Position numbers and translations under genes: made by a program
Origin: an uncultured Alphaproteobacteria bacterium
Lineage (GTDB): Bacteria > Pseudomonadota > Alphaproteobacteria > HIMB59 > GCA-002718135
NCBI GenBank assembly: GCA_902522015.1
Contig: CABYTX010000008.1
Location: 1 to 37,337, forward strand
DNA: 37,337 nucleotides
Reading direction: 5' to 3'
Notes under the pieces: model-generated
What the model was told of the DNA's origin: nothing
What the model saw: the letters and a program-made list of their open reading frames with translations, nothing else
The model's database searches: none
Shown here: piece by piece, positions 15,109-23,758 of the stretch
Position numbering within the stretch: the first letter of the stretch is position 1
Layout: each line of letters opens with the position of its first letter

Positions 15109-16746
15109 TTAATTTTTTAGTATCATATCTGATGCTTTTTCTGCTAACATAATTACAGATGCATTTATATTTCCACTTATCATATCTGGGAAAGAAGAAG
15201 CATCTACTACTCTTAGATTGTCTACTCCCCTAACTTTAAGCTGATTATCAAGTACAGCCATTTTGTTATTACTTGAACCCATAGCGCAAGTAGATGCAGG
15301 ATGATGACCGGTTTGTACATGATTTCGAACTGACTCTTTTAGATCTTGATCACTATTGATTTTTTTTCCTGGAAGTAATTCTTCCGAAACAATTTTAGCT
15401 AAACTGGGTTTTGATAATACTTCTCTTGTATGTTTCATCCCCTCTATCATATCTTCCATATCAGATGGATCGATGAACCAATTTGGATTTATATTAAGTT
15501 CATCATTAGGATTTGAGGTTTTAAGTTTTACACTTCCAGTGCTCTTTGGTCTTAATAAATTAATTTGAAAGTGTAATCCTGGAAAAGCTTTTTTACCTCT
15601 GGAAAAAAATAATGAACCAAAATTTAATAAATTATCTAAACTGATAGACCAGTTATCTTTTTCTTCTTTAAAACACATTGGTGTCATGAAAACTTGTATT
15701 TCAGGCATATCTTTTTCTCTTATTGCATGAAATAGATTTGTTGACCAAAAAGGAGCTGCGGCTAATCCTTGTTTAAATAAAATATATTTTAATCCCACAA
15801 TAATAGCTCTATCGATCCTTTGATATTTAGAGAAACTTAAATTGTTGTTTTGAAAAGCCCAATTCATTGGCATAACAGGATGATCGTGAAGGTTTTCACC
15901 TACTCCTGGTAAGTTAATTAATAATTCTATATTTTTTTCTTTTAAATGTTCTTCTGGACCAATTCCTGACAACATTAAACATTTGGGACTACCGAATGCT
16001 CCTAAAGATAATATTATCTCTGATGATGCATAAACTTCACCATTTGATAAAAGTAATCCTTTAGCTTTATTTTTCTCAATTAAAATTTTTATTACAGATG
16101 TATTTTTATAAATTGTTAAGTTACTAGGTTTAAATTTCAAATAAGCTTCTGCAGATGACTGTCTTTTACCGTTCCATACTTTAACATCATATCGGCCTAC
16201 TCCATTTAGATTGCCATTGTAAAAATCATTATTAATTTCTTCCCCAGCTTCAACACATGCATCAATAAATGCTTTATCGATAGAATTATAATTACCAGCT
16301 GGTGTAAGTTTTAAAGGACCTGAGTGTGAGTGATATTCATTTTTTTCTCTATGAAAAGCTGAAGCAGATCTTTTGAAATATGGTAATACATCATTATATG
16401 ACCAACCCTCTAAGCCCTTTTGTCTCCACCTATTAAAATCACCTGGAGCACCCCTCATGTAAATCATACCGTTTAAAAGAGAAGATCCTCCTAGTCCTTT
16501 ACCTCTAGGGTATAAAATTTTTCTATTATTTAAAGAAGGTTGAGGTATTGACTCAAAACCCCAATCAAATTTAGGATTTCCAAAAATGTATCCGTTACCA
16601 CCAGGCATTTGAGTGAATAAACTTTTTCCTGACCCCCCTGCTTCTATTAGTAATACCTTTATATCTTTATTTTCAGATAATCTTGAGGCTAATGTACAGC
16701 CAGCAGAACCTCCTCCTGCTATTATATAGTCAAATGTTTTTTTCAT
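15109..16746 (-). CDS. GMC-family FAD-dependent alcohol dehydrogenase (choline dehydrogenase-like)
   Basis: A 545-residue flavoprotein that oxidises an alcohol to an aldehyde. It begins with the FAD-binding motif A-G-G-G-S-A-G-C (11-18) and L-L-I-E-A-G. GMC signature 1 is seen as P-R-G-K-G-L-G-G-S-S and signature 2 as G-A-F-G-S-P-K-C-L-M-L-S-G-I-G-P. The catalytic histidine region near the C-terminus reads Q-T-G-H-H-P-A-S-T-C-A-M-G, followed by V-V-D-A-S-S-F-P and G-N-I-N-A-S-V-I-M-L-A-E-K. Length is normal. It is the first gene of a two-gene unit with the aldehyde dehydrogenase downstream and is divergent from the dehydratase gene at 16807. Choline is one candidate substrate; many GMC enzymes of marine bacteria use other polyols or alcohols. 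Confidence 0.9.
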   Translation of the reverse strand: MKKTFDYIIAGGGSAGCTLASRLSENKDIKVLLIEAGGSGKSLFTQMPGGNGYIFGNPKFDWGFESIPQPSLNNRKILYPRGKGLGGSSLLNGMIYMRGAPGDFNRWRQKGLEGWSYNDVLPYFKRSASAFHREKNEYHSHSGPLKLTPAGNYNSIDKAFIDACVEAGEEINNDFYNGNLNGVGRYDVKVWNGKRQSSAEAYLKFKPSNLTIYKNTSVIKILIEKNKAKGLLLSNGEVYASSEIILSLGAFGSPKCLMLSGIGPEEHLKEKNIELLINLPGVGENLHDHPVMPMNWAFQNNNLSFSKYQRIDRAIIVGLKYILFKQGLAAAPFWSTNLFHAIREKDMPEIQVFMTPMCFKEEKDNWSISLDNLLNFGSLFFSRGKKAFPGLHFQINLLRPKSTGSVKLKTSNPNDELNINPNWFIDPSDMEDMIEGMKHTREVLSKPSLAKIVSEELLPGKKINSDQDLKESVRNHVQTGHHPASTCAMGSSNNKMAVLDNQLKVRGVDNLRVVDASSFPDMISGNINASVIMLAEKASDMILKN

Positions 16747-16806
16747 TTTTTAAAAATATAAATTATACTAATAATTAATTTATAAGTAAACTCGAGTAAA
16801 TTAAAT

Positions 16807-17625
16807 ATGAATAATTACAAAGATTGGATTGGAAAAAAAATTTCAAGATGTGATATTATTACTCCTCGATTAGTTGATCATTTAAAAAAAACAATCGATC
16901 AAAACTGTTTAAGTGGTCAAACTGTGCCTGAGGGAATTTTTTTATGTTTATGCCCAGATGCGGCTTCAACAAATGATTTAGATAAAGATGGAAATACAAA
17001 ATTAGGAATCTTCTTACCTAAGTTACCTTATAAAATTAGAATGTGGGCTGGTGGTAAAATAAAAATATTTGATGAATTTGAAATTGGATCTGAAATTAAA
17101 AAAAATTCAACAATTTCTAGTATTGAATTTAAAGAAGGTAGATCAGGCAATCTATGTTTTGTTAATATTAATCATGAATATTTAAATAAAAATAAATTAA
17201 TAATATCAGAAAATCAAACTGCTGTTTATAGAGAAAAAATAAATAAAATTTCCATTACTCCTAAAATAAAAGATGAATTAAAATTAATTGATAAAGTAGA
17301 AATTTTTAGTTCATCAACTTTGTTATTTAGATATTCTGCTTTAACTTTTAATGGACATAAGATTCATTATGATAATGATTATACAAAAAATTATGAGGGC
17401 CATACGGGATTATTAGTCCATGCACCTCTTCAAGCAACTTATCTTTTAAATCTTGCAAAAAAAAACGAGATTGAGTTCAATTCTTTTGAATATAAAGCTA
17501 CAGCACCTCTTGTATATAACAATAATTTCTTTGTAGAAATTGGTGAAAATCGAGATGATGAAATTATTGGAAGAATTCTTAATGAAAAACAAGAAATTAC
17601 AATGATTGCAAAATATAAAAAATGA
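16807..17625 (+). CDS. Hot-dog-fold dehydratase (FAS1-like/HTD2, mesaconyl- or itaconyl-CoA hydratase-like)
   Basis: A 272-residue protein with two hot-dog halves, as in HTD2 and mesaconyl-C4-CoA or itaconyl-CoA hydratases. The family's second-domain motif is clear: F-R-Y-S-A-L-T-F-N-G-H-K-I-H-Y-D (174-189), followed by G-L-L-V-H-A-P-L-Q-A (201-210). The W-A-G-G segment (80-83) is also typical of this group. It should hydrate or dehydrate a CoA thioester. Its stop overlaps the start of the MmgE/PrpD gene in an ATGA junction, so the two are a unit. A C5-dicarboxyl-CoA (itaconyl or mesaconyl type) substrate is a reasonable guess from the partner, but no CoA transferase or citramalyl-CoA lyase gene is nearby. 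Confidence 0.8.
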   Translation: MNNYKDWIGKKISRCDIITPRLVDHLKKTIDQNCLSGQTVPEGIFLCLCPDAASTNDLDKDGNTKLGIFLPKLPYKIRMWAGGKIKIFDEFEIGSEIKKNSTISSIEFKEGRSGNLCFVNINHEYLNKNKLIISENQTAVYREKINKISITPKIKDELKLIDKVEIFSSSTLLFRYSALTFNGHKIHYDNDYTKNYEGHTGLLVHAPLQATYLLNLAKKNEIEFNSFEYKATAPLVYNNNFFVEIGENRDDEIIGRILNEKQEITMIAKYKK

Positions 17626-18947
17626 GTTTTCATAAAAAATTTTGTAATTGGGCATCACAAAAAAAAATTAATATGAATAAGGTAACTTATAAAAGAGTAG
17701 AAAATGCGTTCATAGATACCCTAGCTTGCATATTATCAGGTGTTAAAGAAAAACAATCAAAGGTTGCCTTAAAATACTGTTTAGAAAATAATAATTCAAA
17801 AAACATTAAGATATTCGGAGGAGGAAAAAAATTATCTATTTCTGCAGCATGTTTTTTGCATGGAGTCAGATCAGCGTCTATAGACTTTGATGATTATGAA
17901 TACGTTGCAGGATCTCATCCTAGTGCACCAATTTTTTCAGCTCTTATATCTATTGCCCAAATGAAAAACATCTCAATTGAGGAAACATATCAGGGATGGT
18001 TAGTAGGATATGAATTAATAATAAAATTAGGACAAGCACTGAGCTATGATCATTACTATAAAGGATGGCATTCAGCAAATACAATAGGCGTGATTGGAAC
18101 TGCTGCAGCAGTATCTAGGGTGTTAAAATTAAATGCAGATCAAATGGCAAATGCAATTTCTATTGCAACCAGTTTTTCATCTGGTTTAAAACAGCAATTC
18201 GGCACAGATATAAAAGCTTTTCATGTAGGGTTTGCTTCTCAAGCAGGGGTACAGTCAGCCTTACTTGCGAAAAATGGAGGGACAGCTAATCAAGATATTT
18301 GGAATATTGAAAGAGGATTTATTGAATTGTATGGTAGTAAATTTTCTCAAAAACTAAATAATAATTTTAAAAGATCAGATTTAGGAAATGCAATAAATAA
18401 ATTTCCAAATTTCATTAAGTTTTGGCCAGTTTGTAGTTATTCACAAAGAGTAATACAAGGTGGATTAATTTTAAATAAAAAAATTTTTATAAAAAAAAAT
18501 ATTAAATCTATTACAATTGAGTTTCCAGAACCTTGGTTCAGAGTATCAAAATTTCATATACCTAAAAATTCTACTGAAGCAAGATTTTCATTGAGTTATT
18601 GTTTAGCAACTGCTCTCATTAATGGTAAATTTGATTTAAGTAGTTTAAATATTTCTAAAAATAAAAAAAGTTTAAAATTGACTAGAAAGATTAAACTAGT
18701 CACATACAAAGTGCCAAATAATTTTGAAGATTATGATCCTAAGTATCCTGATATAATTAAAGTAATAATGAGTGATGGAAGTATATTGATTGAAAAAATA
18801 TCGCATATTAAAGGAGGGAAAAATAACCCTTTAAAAGACGAAGATATTGATAATAAATTTTTAATGTGTGGAGGTAAAAAAAATATTTTAAATAAAATAA
18901 GAAATCAAAAATATAAGAAAAAAAATTTAAAAGAAATAATTTTTTAA
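17622..18947 (+). CDS. MmgE/PrpD family protein
   Basis: A 441-residue member of the family that includes 2-methylcitrate dehydratase (PrpD) and cis-aconitate decarboxylase. Recognisable parts are the helical N-terminal domain, F-D-D-Y-E-Y-V-A-G-S-H-P-S-A-P (about 89-103), where the acidic residues and histidine lie in the active site of the family, and G-W-H-S-A-N-T-I-G-V-I-G-T-A-A-A. The C-terminal domain (about 270-410) is shorter in conserved signal and very Lys/Ile/Asn-rich. The start codon overlaps the dehydratase stop by 4 nt. Family members act as dehydratases, decarboxylases or epimerases, and the exact reaction cannot be told. No prpB or prpC lies next to it, so classical methylcitrate cycling is unlikely here. 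Confidence 0.85.
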   Translation: MSFHKKFCNWASQKKINMNKVTYKRVENAFIDTLACILSGVKEKQSKVALKYCLENNNSKNIKIFGGGKKLSISAACFLHGVRSASIDFDDYEYVAGSHPSAPIFSALISIAQMKNISIEETYQGWLVGYELIIKLGQALSYDHYYKGWHSANTIGVIGTAAAVSRVLKLNADQMANAISIATSFSSGLKQQFGTDIKAFHVGFASQAGVQSALLAKNGGTANQDIWNIERGFIELYGSKFSQKLNNNFKRSDLGNAINKFPNFIKFWPVCSYSQRVIQGGLILNKKIFIKKNIKSITIEFPEPWFRVSKFHIPKNSTEARFSLSYCLATALINGKFDLSSLNISKNKKSLKLTRKIKLVTYKVPNNFEDYDPKYPDIIKVIMSDGSILIEKISHIKGGKNNPLKDEDIDNKFLMCGGKKNILNKIRNQKYKKKNLKEIIF

Positions 18948-18948
18948 T

Positions 18949-19809
18949 TTAGCTATTTTTTCTTTCTCTGTAAGCTATAAAAATTCCAGTACTAATAATT
19001 ATTATTCCCCCTAAATAAATACTTAAAGTTGGAACCTCAGAATAAATTAAATATCCCATAATTCCTACAAATATAAAAGAAGAATATTCAAAAGGTGAAG
19101 TAATAGCAACATCTGCGTATTTAGCTGCTTGAGACATAAATAAATGTCCTAGTGATCCCATAACACCTAAACTCATAGCAAAAATTAATTGAATTCCATT
19201 TGGCATAATAAAATTATTAGGGAAAAATATTATTGACGTAATTAATAATGCAAAAGAGTAATAAAAAACAATTGCAACACTAGAATCAGTACTCATTACT
19301 GATCTAGTTGATAAATAAACAGAAGCCATAAAAGCTGCAGATATTAGAGGATAGAGTGTTTCTAATTTGAACAAGTCAGTACCAGGCTTAACAATAATTA
19401 AAACACCAATAAAACCAATCAATATTGCAGTTGTTCTAAAAATCCCAATTCTTTCACCAAGTATCGGTACAGCAAGAAAAGCAGCAATAATGGGAGCAGA
19501 ATGTGCAATAGCAATGTTTTCAGATAACATCAAATGATTAATTCCGTAAATATAGAATACAACACAAGCAGAAGCAGAAAGGGCTCGGATAGCATGTCCA
19601 ACTGGTTTTTTAGTTTTTAATTTATCAAAGCCAAAATACATTGCTAAGAAAGTTGCAATAATACTTCCACTTAGTGCTCGGAAAAATATTGATTCCCATA
19701 CAGGAAAATGAAAGCTTAAATATTTATAAGTGATATCATTTATACTTAGACAAAACATGGACAACAACATGAAAGAAATTCCCAAGAGATTATTATTTTT
19801 CGATTTCAT
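18949..19809 (-). CDS. DMT-superfamily transporter (EamA family)
   Basis: A 286-residue inner-membrane protein with about ten hydrophobic segments arranged as two EamA repeats (about 8-138 and 150-280). The second half contains the usual S-P-F-E-Y-S-S-F-I-F-V-G-I-M-G-Y-L-I-Y segment and a G-G-I-I-I-I-S-T-G-I-F-I-A-Y end. The chain ends in a basic tail (R-E-R-K-N-S). Family members export or import small metabolites and amino acids; the substrate cannot be inferred. Divergent from the dioxygenase gene with a 50-nt gap, so a shared control region is likely. Its stop lies one base from the stop of the convergent MmgE/PrpD gene. Confidence 0.9.
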   Translation of the reverse strand: MKSKNNNLLGISFMLLSMFCLSINDITYKYLSFHFPVWESIFFRALSGSIIATFLAMYFGFDKLKTKKPVGHAIRALSASACVVFYIYGINHLMLSENIAIAHSAPIIAAFLAVPILGERIGIFRTTAILIGFIGVLIIVKPGTDLFKLETLYPLISAAFMASVYLSTRSVMSTDSSVAIVFYYSFALLITSIIFFPNNFIMPNGIQLIFAMSLGVMGSLGHLFMSQAAKYADVAITSPFEYSSFIFVGIMGYLIYSEVPTLSIYLGGIIIISTGIFIAYRERKNS

Positions 19810-19859
19810 TAATTAATTAAATATACTAAGATAATTTATTCAGATATAAATATTTCAAA

Positions 19860-20999
19860 ATGATTAGTAAATATTATGTAAAAAAATTAGAAAAAAAGAA
19901 AGATCATTTAAGTATTTTGTGGAAAGATAATTTTGAAAGCAAATTTCATTTTATGTGGTTAAGAGATAATTGTCCAACAGCAATACATCCTACTGCAAAT
20001 ATGAGAGTATTTAACATTTTAACTGTTAGTAAAAATATATTTCCTAAAAAATATAAAATTGAAAAAAATAAACTCAATATTGATTGGAGTGAAGGTAATC
20101 ATACGAGTAAATTCAATTTAAAATGGTTAAGAGATCATTGTTATACCGAAATAAATAAACGAAAATATAAATCACCTTATGTTTTTTGGGATCATAAATT
20201 AAAAAAAAATTTAAAGAAAATTATTATTGATCATAATAGTGTAATAATAAATGATAAACATTTAAGTAAATGGCTAAATTTACTTCATACTTATGGTTTT
20301 GCATTAATCAAAAATGCACCAACTAGAAAAAAATCTGCATTCAAAATATTAAATAGAATAAGCCATCACAGAGAAACATTTTTTGGTACACCATTTGAGG
20401 TAATTAATATTTCAAAACCAAATAACACTGCTTATACAGCAGATGCATTAAGAAATCATACCGACTTACCTTATTTTGAATATGCTCCAGGTTACCAGTT
20501 TCTTCATTGCTTAGTAAATGAAGCTAATGGTGGCTTATCATCTGTTGTTGATGGTTTTGCAGTTGCAAATTATTTAAAAAAAAATGAAAAAGATATTTTT
20601 AATATTTTAACAAAAACTCACGTTAAATTCAAAGATACTGATTATACTCAGAAAGCTGTCAGAATTCTTCATTCACCAATAATAACAATTACAAAAGATA
20701 ATGATTTCAATGATATTAGATTTAGTATGGCTGCAATGGGAGCGGTTGATGTTGATCCAAAAAAAATGAAAAAATTTTATGATGCCTATCAATATTTTGC
20801 ATCATTACTTCAAAACAAAAAATTTAAAATTGATTTTAGATTAGAGGCAGGTGATATATTTTGTTTTAACAACAGAAGAGTATTACATGGGAGGACTGAA
20901 TTTGATCCAAATTCTGGAAATAGACATCTTCAAGGATATTATATTGAAAGAGATGAAATAATAGGAAGATTAAATTATTTTAATAATATTAAAGTTTAG
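19860..20999 (+). CDS. 2-oxoglutarate/Fe(II)-dependent dioxygenase, gamma-butyrobetaine hydroxylase-like
   Basis: A 379-residue enzyme with an N-terminal GBBH-like domain (about 1-110) and a TauD-type oxygenase domain. The N-terminal part shows the two W-L-R-D segments typical of gamma-butyrobetaine hydroxylase and trimethyllysine dioxygenase (33-36 and 89-92). The iron ligands are His200-x-Asp202 and His343 (V-L-H-G-R), and the 2-oxoglutarate arginine is probably Arg355 in G-N-R-H-L-Q-G-Y. The C-x-C-x-x-C zinc motif of animal enzymes is reduced to C38-x-T40-x-x-H43, so zinc binding is altered or lost. It probably hydroxylates a trimethylammonium compound or a related zwitterion, in keeping with the methyl-transfer genes upstream. 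Carnitine biosynthesis itself is not implied. Confidence 0.88.
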   Translation: MISKYYVKKLEKKKDHLSILWKDNFESKFHFMWLRDNCPTAIHPTANMRVFNILTVSKNIFPKKYKIEKNKLNIDWSEGNHTSKFNLKWLRDHCYTEINKRKYKSPYVFWDHKLKKNLKKIIIDHNSVIINDKHLSKWLNLLHTYGFALIKNAPTRKKSAFKILNRISHHRETFFGTPFEVINISKPNNTAYTADALRNHTDLPYFEYAPGYQFLHCLVNEANGGLSSVVDGFAVANYLKKNEKDIFNILTKTHVKFKDTDYTQKAVRILHSPIITITKDNDFNDIRFSMAAMGAVDVDPKKMKKFYDAYQYFASLLQNKKFKIDFRLEAGDIFCFNNRRVLHGRTEFDPNSGNRHLQGYYIERDEIIGRLNYFNNIKV

Positions 21000-21000
21000 A

Positions 21001-22431
21001 TCATTCCCATCCGCAGATAGTTTTAATTTCTAAATATTCTTCTAAACCCCAATCGCCACCCTCTCTTCCATTACCAGATTGTCTATAACCACCAAATGGA
21101 GTTCCTGGTTCTGCACTATTTCCATTTATATAGACACCTCCAGATCTAAATTTTCTTGCAACTCTTTTAGACTTTTCTTTATCTTGAGTTTGAACGTAGT
21201 TTCCTAGACCATAGGATGTATCGTTAACAATTGATATAGCTTCATCTTCATCCTCAAATGGAATTATAGATAATACTGGTCCAAAAATCTCTTCTTTTGC
21301 AATTCTCATATTATTTGTTACATCTGTGAAGATCGTTGGCTTAACAAAATAACCCTTTTCAAGGCCATTTGGTTTTTCAGGACCTCCAGCCACGAGAGTA
21401 GCTCCCTCATTTATACCACTATTAATTAGATCAATAATTTTATCATATTGTGTTTTAGAAATAACTGGACCGATATGATTTCCATTCTTTGAAGCAATAT
21501 CAACTTTGATTTTATTTGCTTCATCAGCCGCCTCCTCTACCGCTCTTTTATAGATTGATTTTTCAACTAGCATTCTTGTTGGTGCATCACAAGATTGACC
21601 AGAATTACTCATAATATTCCTAACACCTTCTCTTACTGCTTCTGGATGTGAATCAGCAAAAACAATATTACCACCTTTACCTCCTAGCTCTAAACATACT
21701 CTTTTAATAGTTTCGGCAGCATTTTTTGAAATAAGTTTTCCTGCTCTTGTTGATCCGGTAAAGGAAATCATATCAATATCCTGATGTGAAGATAAATCTG
21801 TACCTACGCCATCTCCATCACCATTTACTAAATTAAAAACACCTGGAGGAAATCCTGCCTCATGAATTATTTCTGCAAAAATGATCCCTGAAATGGGTGC
21901 GATTTCTGAAGGTTTTAATATCATAGTACAGCCAGTTGCTAGCGCAGGTATTACCTTTAATGTGATTTGATTGATAGGCCAATTCCATGGTGTAATAAGA
22001 CCACATACTCCAATCGGTTCATAAACAATATAATTATTAGAATTTTTATTAAATCTTTTTTCAAATTCAAAATTTTTTAATCTCAAAATGAAATCATTAA
22101 TATGATCTGCACCTGAAGAAGTTTGGGCTGATGACGACCAATCTAATGGTGCTCCCATTTCCTCTGACATTGTTTGCGTTATTTCATCCCATCTACTTTT
22201 ATAAATCTTAAGCAAATTTTCCAGTAAACTAATTTTTTCTTTTTTATCAACCTGACTCCATGTAATGAATGCTTTTTTTGCTACATTTACTGCCAGATCT
22301 ACATCCTCTTTAGAACCTAAGGAAATAAAAGCATACGGTTGTTCACTAGAGGGATTAATGACCTCAAAATCATTCTTTATAATTGGGTTAATCCAAGCAC
22401 CATTTATATAAAATTTACGTTTATCAATCAT
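21001..22431 (-). CDS. Aldehyde dehydrogenase (second copy)
   Basis: A 476-residue NAD(P)-dependent aldehyde dehydrogenase with an intact active site: Asn150 in P-W-N-W-P, Lys173 in I-L-K-P-S-E, F-T-G-S-T (224-228), Glu248 in L-E-L-G-G-K and Cys281 in S-G-Q-S-C. It differs clearly from the aldehyde dehydrogenase at 13587-15059, so it is a separate family member rather than a recent duplicate. It is a single-gene unit divergent from the class V aminotransferase-like gene (79-nt gap), and its stop is one base from that of the convergent dioxygenase. The oxygenase, this enzyme and the PLP enzyme may act on one compound, as trimethylaminobutyraldehyde oxidation does next to hydroxylation in carnitine metabolism (inference). 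Confidence 0.92.
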   Translation of the reverse strand: MIDKRKFYINGAWINPIIKNDFEVINPSSEQPYAFISLGSKEDVDLAVNVAKKAFITWSQVDKKEKISLLENLLKIYKSRWDEITQTMSEEMGAPLDWSSSAQTSSGADHINDFILRLKNFEFEKRFNKNSNNYIVYEPIGVCGLITPWNWPINQITLKVIPALATGCTMILKPSEIAPISGIIFAEIIHEAGFPPGVFNLVNGDGDGVGTDLSSHQDIDMISFTGSTRAGKLISKNAAETIKRVCLELGGKGGNIVFADSHPEAVREGVRNIMSNSGQSCDAPTRMLVEKSIYKRAVEEAADEANKIKVDIASKNGNHIGPVISKTQYDKIIDLINSGINEGATLVAGGPEKPNGLEKGYFVKPTIFTDVTNNMRIAKEEIFGPVLSIIPFEDEDEAISIVNDTSYGLGNYVQTQDKEKSKRVARKFRSGGVYINGNSAEPGTPFGGYRQSGNGREGGDWGLEEYLEIKTICGWE

Positions 22432-22500
22432 TTTGAAAAATATATTTAAATCAATTATACATTTATTTTTTTCTATATTAGAATAAAAGAATACACAATA

Positions 22501-22506
22501 AGAGGA
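22501..22506 (+). promoter_or_regulatory. Ribosome binding site supporting a TTG start
   Basis: AGAGGA followed after 4 nt by TTG at 22511. No ATG lies at a suitable distance in this frame, so the TTG start is well supported. Confidence 0.75.
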
Positions 22507-22510
22507 AAAA

Positions 22511-23758
22511 TTGACACTAGAAAATATTAAACTCGATATAGATTATGTAAGATCACAGTTTCCGGCATTCAAGGATCCTCTCTCTAAAGACTGGTCTTTT
22601 TTTGAAAATGCAGGAGGAAGTTATGTTCCAAAAAATGTAATTGATAAATTAACTGAATTTATGACATCTACTAAAGTGCAACCTTATGCTGAATATCCAA
22701 TGTCAAAAATTGCAGGTGAAAATATGGATAAGGCAACACACTTATTTGCAAAAATGATAAATGCAAAAAGTAATGAAATTCTAATAGGAGGATCTACTTC
22801 AATTAACTTATATGTATTATCCAATGCTTTGAAGCACAATATTAATAAAGGCGATGAAGTTATTGTTACTAACCAAGATCATGAAGCTAATATTAGTCCA
22901 TGGAGAAGATTAAAAGACTATGGAGCAAAAATAATTGAATGGAAATTTGATTCAAATGATCATGAGTTAAAAATAGCAGATTTAAAAAAATTAATAAATT
23001 CGAAAACAAAAATTTTAGCAGTTACCCATTGCTCTAATATTGTTGGGTCTGTGAATAATTTAAAGGAAATATGTGATTTAGCTCACAATAACGATATAAT
23101 CGTTATAGGTGATGGTGTTTCATATGCCCCACATGGCTTTCCTAACGTTAAAGAATTAGGAGTAGATTTTTATACTTTTAGTTTATACAAAACATATGGT
23201 CCACATTTGGCACTATTATATGGAAAAGAAGAAATTCTTAAAAACTTACCAAATCAAAATCATGAATTCTTAAAAGGGCAATATCCTTATACAATTAATC
23301 CTGGTGGACCTAATCATGAAGAATTAGTTTCATTAATTGGAATATATGAGTATTTTGAAAATTTATATAGTCATCATTTTGATAATAAGAATATAAGTAT
23401 TTTGGATAAAATTGATAAAATTAATGACCTTATCTCTCTTCACGAAGAGTATATAGCAAATCCTATTTTAGATTATTTAGATAAGAGAGAAGATTTAAAT
23501 TTAATAGGGAAAAAAAGAATCATCAATAAAAATCGTGCACCTACAATTTCTTTTTATTCAAATAAAAAAACATCAAAAGAAATTTCTCATACTTTACACA
23601 AATTTAAAATTGCTACAAGAAATGATAATTTTTATGCATGGAGATGTTTAAAATATTTAGGTATAGACACTAATGATGGTGTAGTTAGATTAAGCATGAC
23701 ACATTATAATAATATTGAAGATAGTGAAAAACTAATTAAGGCATTAGAAAATATTTAG
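22511..23758 (+). CDS. Class V aminotransferase/cysteine desulfurase-like PLP enzyme
   Basis: A 415-residue fold-type I PLP protein. Visible elements are F-F-E-N-A-G-G-S-Y-V-P (30-40), typical of the cysteine-desulfurase-like subgroup, the substrate-side His124 in N-Q-D-H-E-A-N, the PLP aspartate Asp201 in I-G-D-G-V-S-Y-A-P-H, and the Schiff-base Lys227 in S-L-Y-K-T-Y-G-P-H. The mobile loop of true IscS/SufS carrying the persulfide cysteine is not apparent, and no iron-sulfur assembly genes are near. A role as an aminotransferase, lyase or epimerase on a small amino compound is more likely than sulfur delivery. The TTG start is chosen because of AGAGGA at 22501-22506. Its stop codon overlaps the stop of the convergent epimerase gene. 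Confidence 0.85.
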   Translation: MTLENIKLDIDYVRSQFPAFKDPLSKDWSFFENAGGSYVPKNVIDKLTEFMTSTKVQPYAEYPMSKIAGENMDKATHLFAKMINAKSNEILIGGSTSINLYVLSNALKHNINKGDEVIVTNQDHEANISPWRRLKDYGAKIIEWKFDSNDHELKIADLKKLINSKTKILAVTHCSNIVGSVNNLKEICDLAHNNDIIVIGDGVSYAPHGFPNVKELGVDFYTFSLYKTYGPHLALLYGKEEILKNLPNQNHEFLKGQYPYTINPGGPNHEELVSLIGIYEYFENLYSHHFDNKNISILDKIDKINDLISLHEEYIANPILDYLDKREDLNLIGKKRIINKNRAPTISFYSNKKTSKEISHTLHKFKIATRNDNFYAWRCLKYLGIDTNDGVVRLSMTHYNNIEDSEKLIKALENI

